A stretch of 64,000 nucleotides of DNA from NCBI GenBank assembly GCA_036384215.1, contig DASVMX010000558.1, positions 16,621 through 80,620 on the forward strand, in the 5' to 3' direction. Shown piece after piece: positions 63,901 to 64,000 of this stretch. The position numbers and the translations under genes are program-made. Under the pieces are notes generated by a model that was given only the letters and a program-made list of their open reading frames with translations, had not been told where the DNA came from and did not search any database. This DNA comes from Paraktedonobacter sp036384215. Lineage in GTDB: Bacteria; Chloroflexota; Ktedonobacteria; Ktedonobacterales; Ktedonobacteraceae. The number at the start of each line of letters is the position of its first letter. Positions within the stretch are counted from its first letter, which is position 1.

Positions 63901-64000
63901 GGAGGATATCGCGGTGGGCACTCCCATCGCCAATCGCACCCGCCCGGAGATGGAGGGGCTGATCGGCTTCTTCGTCAACACGCTGGTTCTGCGCACCGAC
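57965..64000 (+). CDS. NRPS, partial at window end: A-PCP-C-A-PCP-C...
   Basis: The start is ATG 57965 with AGGAGG five bases upstream; the frame is open to the window edge (at least 2012 residues). Order: adenylation domain (YTSGSTGRPKG from 188; unusual YAPTE in place of YGPTE), carrier (Ser577 in LGGNSL), condensation (HHFVHDG at 771-777), adenylation (YTSGSTGIPKG from 1260), carrier (Ser1655 in GGHSL, preceded by ES rather than DL) and condensation (HHLICDG at 1848-1854), which is cut. Beginning with A-PCP makes it an initiation protein. By-eye codes are D-V-A-F-I-G-A-V-C-K and D-A-Y-L-S-G-L-T-I-K; neither is assigned. From about 63.2 kb, base composition jumps to roughly 70 percent GC inside the last condensation domain. 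Confidence 0.93.
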   Translation, partial: MDSTAAFHNDHLKNEYPILPAKSASGTRDADIFPPVHPFFPDLFEAQAARVPDALALLFDQEQITYQELNTRANRLAHFLQAQGIGAETRVGISMERSPAMIIALLAILKAGGAYVPLDPSYPQERLHFMLQDAHISLLLTQEAFEPLLSAPTVRVIMMDRDAALWQNAKTCNPLRFLLRENLAYLIYTSGSTGRPKGTLLTHHGLSNLIAGLLQNLQITMQDRILHIGSLSFDVSVAEITLALSAGAVLCLQKQEDILPGRIFLDLLRRQAISIAFMVPSFLRRLPPADLPDWRALISGGEACTPDLVACWANGRQFFNAYAPTEATVCATMILCQPGDTTIALGNPLPNLQLYLLDESLQPVQPGKTGELYLGGAGLARGYYNLPAITAERFIPDPFAQQPGQRLYKTGDLIRLMADGRITFLGREDTQIKLRGFRVELGEIEHVLRGCNHVQDVVVLCREDASEDHRLVAYVVPQAGCAEQLSPSRLDQHARAHLPGYMLPAHYILLPAFPLTPGAKVDRQALPAPDSVRPELTTPFVRPSTPIEQKLEDMCTEILRVERLGVNDNFFELGGNSLLIAQVTARIESALGIRIPPAAFFAEPSISGLAQYIEQHASSDFIVSTALEIPVLTRDGQLFPVSFSQERVWFLQELEPDNKAYHAQAVFRFNGKLNINALERSLQAIFHRHEIFRTTFPVVEGVPHQQIHPTYTLHLPVIDLEALSEFEREQHVQSIIQQELEKPFDVAVLPLARWTLIRLEPQRHLLLHIEHHFVHDGWSFTVFLRDLQAFYQAFATDAPLQLPPLPIQFVDFVVWQRRWMQGVEGERQLRYWQNVLSDAPAMLELPTDYPRPALQSFRGASMRIVLPNELQRNIRELCRREGTTLYMTLFSAFVTLLVRYTGQTDICVGAGVANRRLAVTEPIIGMIINTVVLRTRVEDDPTFRTLLKRVRQITLEAYEHQDLPFGRVVESLCPQRSLSHSPLYQAAFSFHDAPSPDLRLPGLSVELEEAISNGSAKFDLNIVVIPRAEQQRHFSYQEERDELIFVWEYNTDLFKEETIRLMVSVYQTLLESVCAHPEQHISALSLLTPEQRQQQLVDWNSLHTHSTAHQCIHRAFEAQVECTPHAPVLLFANMTLTYAQLNQAANQLARYLRGCGVQPGDLVGLYMERSLDLIVAMVGILKAGAAYVPIDLAYPLERMAFIIQDTHMGVLLTQETLHAQLPGLNIQVISLDQARTRIGQEAWENMVCEVQAEDLACVIYTSGSTGIPKGVAIPHRGVMRLVLQTNYIQFEPADRVAQASNTSFDAATYEIWGALLNGATLVGVPREVTLAPRAFAAFLESQHISVLLLTTALFHQIAQEVPDAFRTLRHLSFGGEAVNPNRVKIILTAGRPEYLLHLYGPAENTTISTWYAVEDVPEAALTVPIGAPIANSQAFILDHQMQLVPPGCPGELYLGGDGLARGYWNRPDLTAEHFVPHPFSSRLGARLYRTGDLVRARADGQLEFLGRVDFQVKVRGFRIEPGEIEVILSQHPDIHEAIVLLREDAPEEKRLVAYLVPKPERMPDLRQLRQYLQARLPDYMLPAALVILERLPLNPNGKLDRRALPPPEYSNPDLGAQYAPPRNHAEELLTAIWAEVLGREHVGIYDNFFESGGHSLLATRVISRIQQVFQVTLPLRSLFEHPYVAELATAVTQIHSRPDDLALTKRSRVADREKVLPLSFAQQRLWFLDKLVPGNPFYNICRAISLSGDLQIAALAQSLHELVRRHESLRTHFSLLAEHPVQVISPLLPLPLPLVDLSALLPSQREAVLHSLAAQQAACPFVLSQAPLLRVCLLLLEPREHVLLLCLHHLICDGWSLDIFFRELSSLYASSSTRRPCSLPALPIQYADYTLWQRERFAGSLLHEQLSYWRKQLADLPPLALPTDHPRPLVQRFRGAYQRIQFPASLTRQLKDLSQHEQVTLFMTLLAGFQILLARCCRQEDIAVGTPIANRTRPEMEGLIGFFVNTLVLRTD

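Noticed and set aside
1..64000. CRISPR arrays, tRNA or rRNA genes, intact insertion sequences
   Set aside because: No regularly spaced repeats, no tRNA-like folds with CCA context and no transposase-like protein were recognised by eye on either strand.

Overview
This 64 kb window looks like chromosomal DNA from a Ktedonobacteria-type member of the Chloroflexota. That is an inference from the mid-50s GC, the two large HTH-STAND(NB-ARC)-TPR regulators, and giant NRPS/PKS genes beside ordinary metabolic genes. No rRNA, tRNA, CRISPR array or intact insertion sequence was seen. Most of the window is secondary metabolism.

Region 1 (1-8.5 kb) is accessory or housekeeping DNA. It holds a topoisomerase III (minus), a D-cysteine desulfhydrase/ACC-deaminase family PLP enzyme, an MFS exporter (minus), an overlapping SDR-RidA gene pair and a DJ-1/PfpI protein. 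The gaps between them carry several strong palindromes.

Region 2 (8.5-53.9 kb) is a divergent STAND regulator followed by one apparent operon for a hybrid NRPS-PKS product. Read in gene order, the line is: acyl-AMP-ligase-like loader-PCP-C-A-PCP | C-A-PCP | KS-AT-CP | C-A(Ser-like)-N-methyltransferase-PCP-C* | KS-AT(degenerate)-ACP | KS-AT-DH-KR-ACP | KS-AT-DH-ER-KR-ACP | KS-AT-DH-KR-ACP. It ends with a crotonyl-CoA-reductase-like MDR enzyme, a tiny ORF, a discrete thioesterase and an FAD oxidoreductase. C* is a condensation-like domain whose two motif histidines are replaced, placed directly before a ketosynthase. The next PKS has lost the acyltransferase GHSxG nucleophile motif. No releasing domain sits at the end of the line. 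Docking-like tails and N-terminal helices mostly support the written order.

Region 3 (53.9-64 kb) repeats the layout. After a hairpin-rich convergent spacer comes a second HTH-STAND-TPR regulator (minus). Divergent from it is a second NRPS operon: MbtH, two small conserved-looking proteins of unknown function, and an NRPS (A-PCP-C-A-PCP-C...) that runs off the end of the window. The last ~800 bases are much richer in GC than the rest.

The most unusual points are the inactive-looking C* and AT domains at the NRPS-to-PKS junction, a perfect 19-bp inverted repeat inside the methyltransferase coding sequence, a 28-bp exact direct repeat spaced 105 bp in the main divergent promoter, the pairing of one STAND regulator with each NRPS operon, and the small-protein trio at the head of the second operon.
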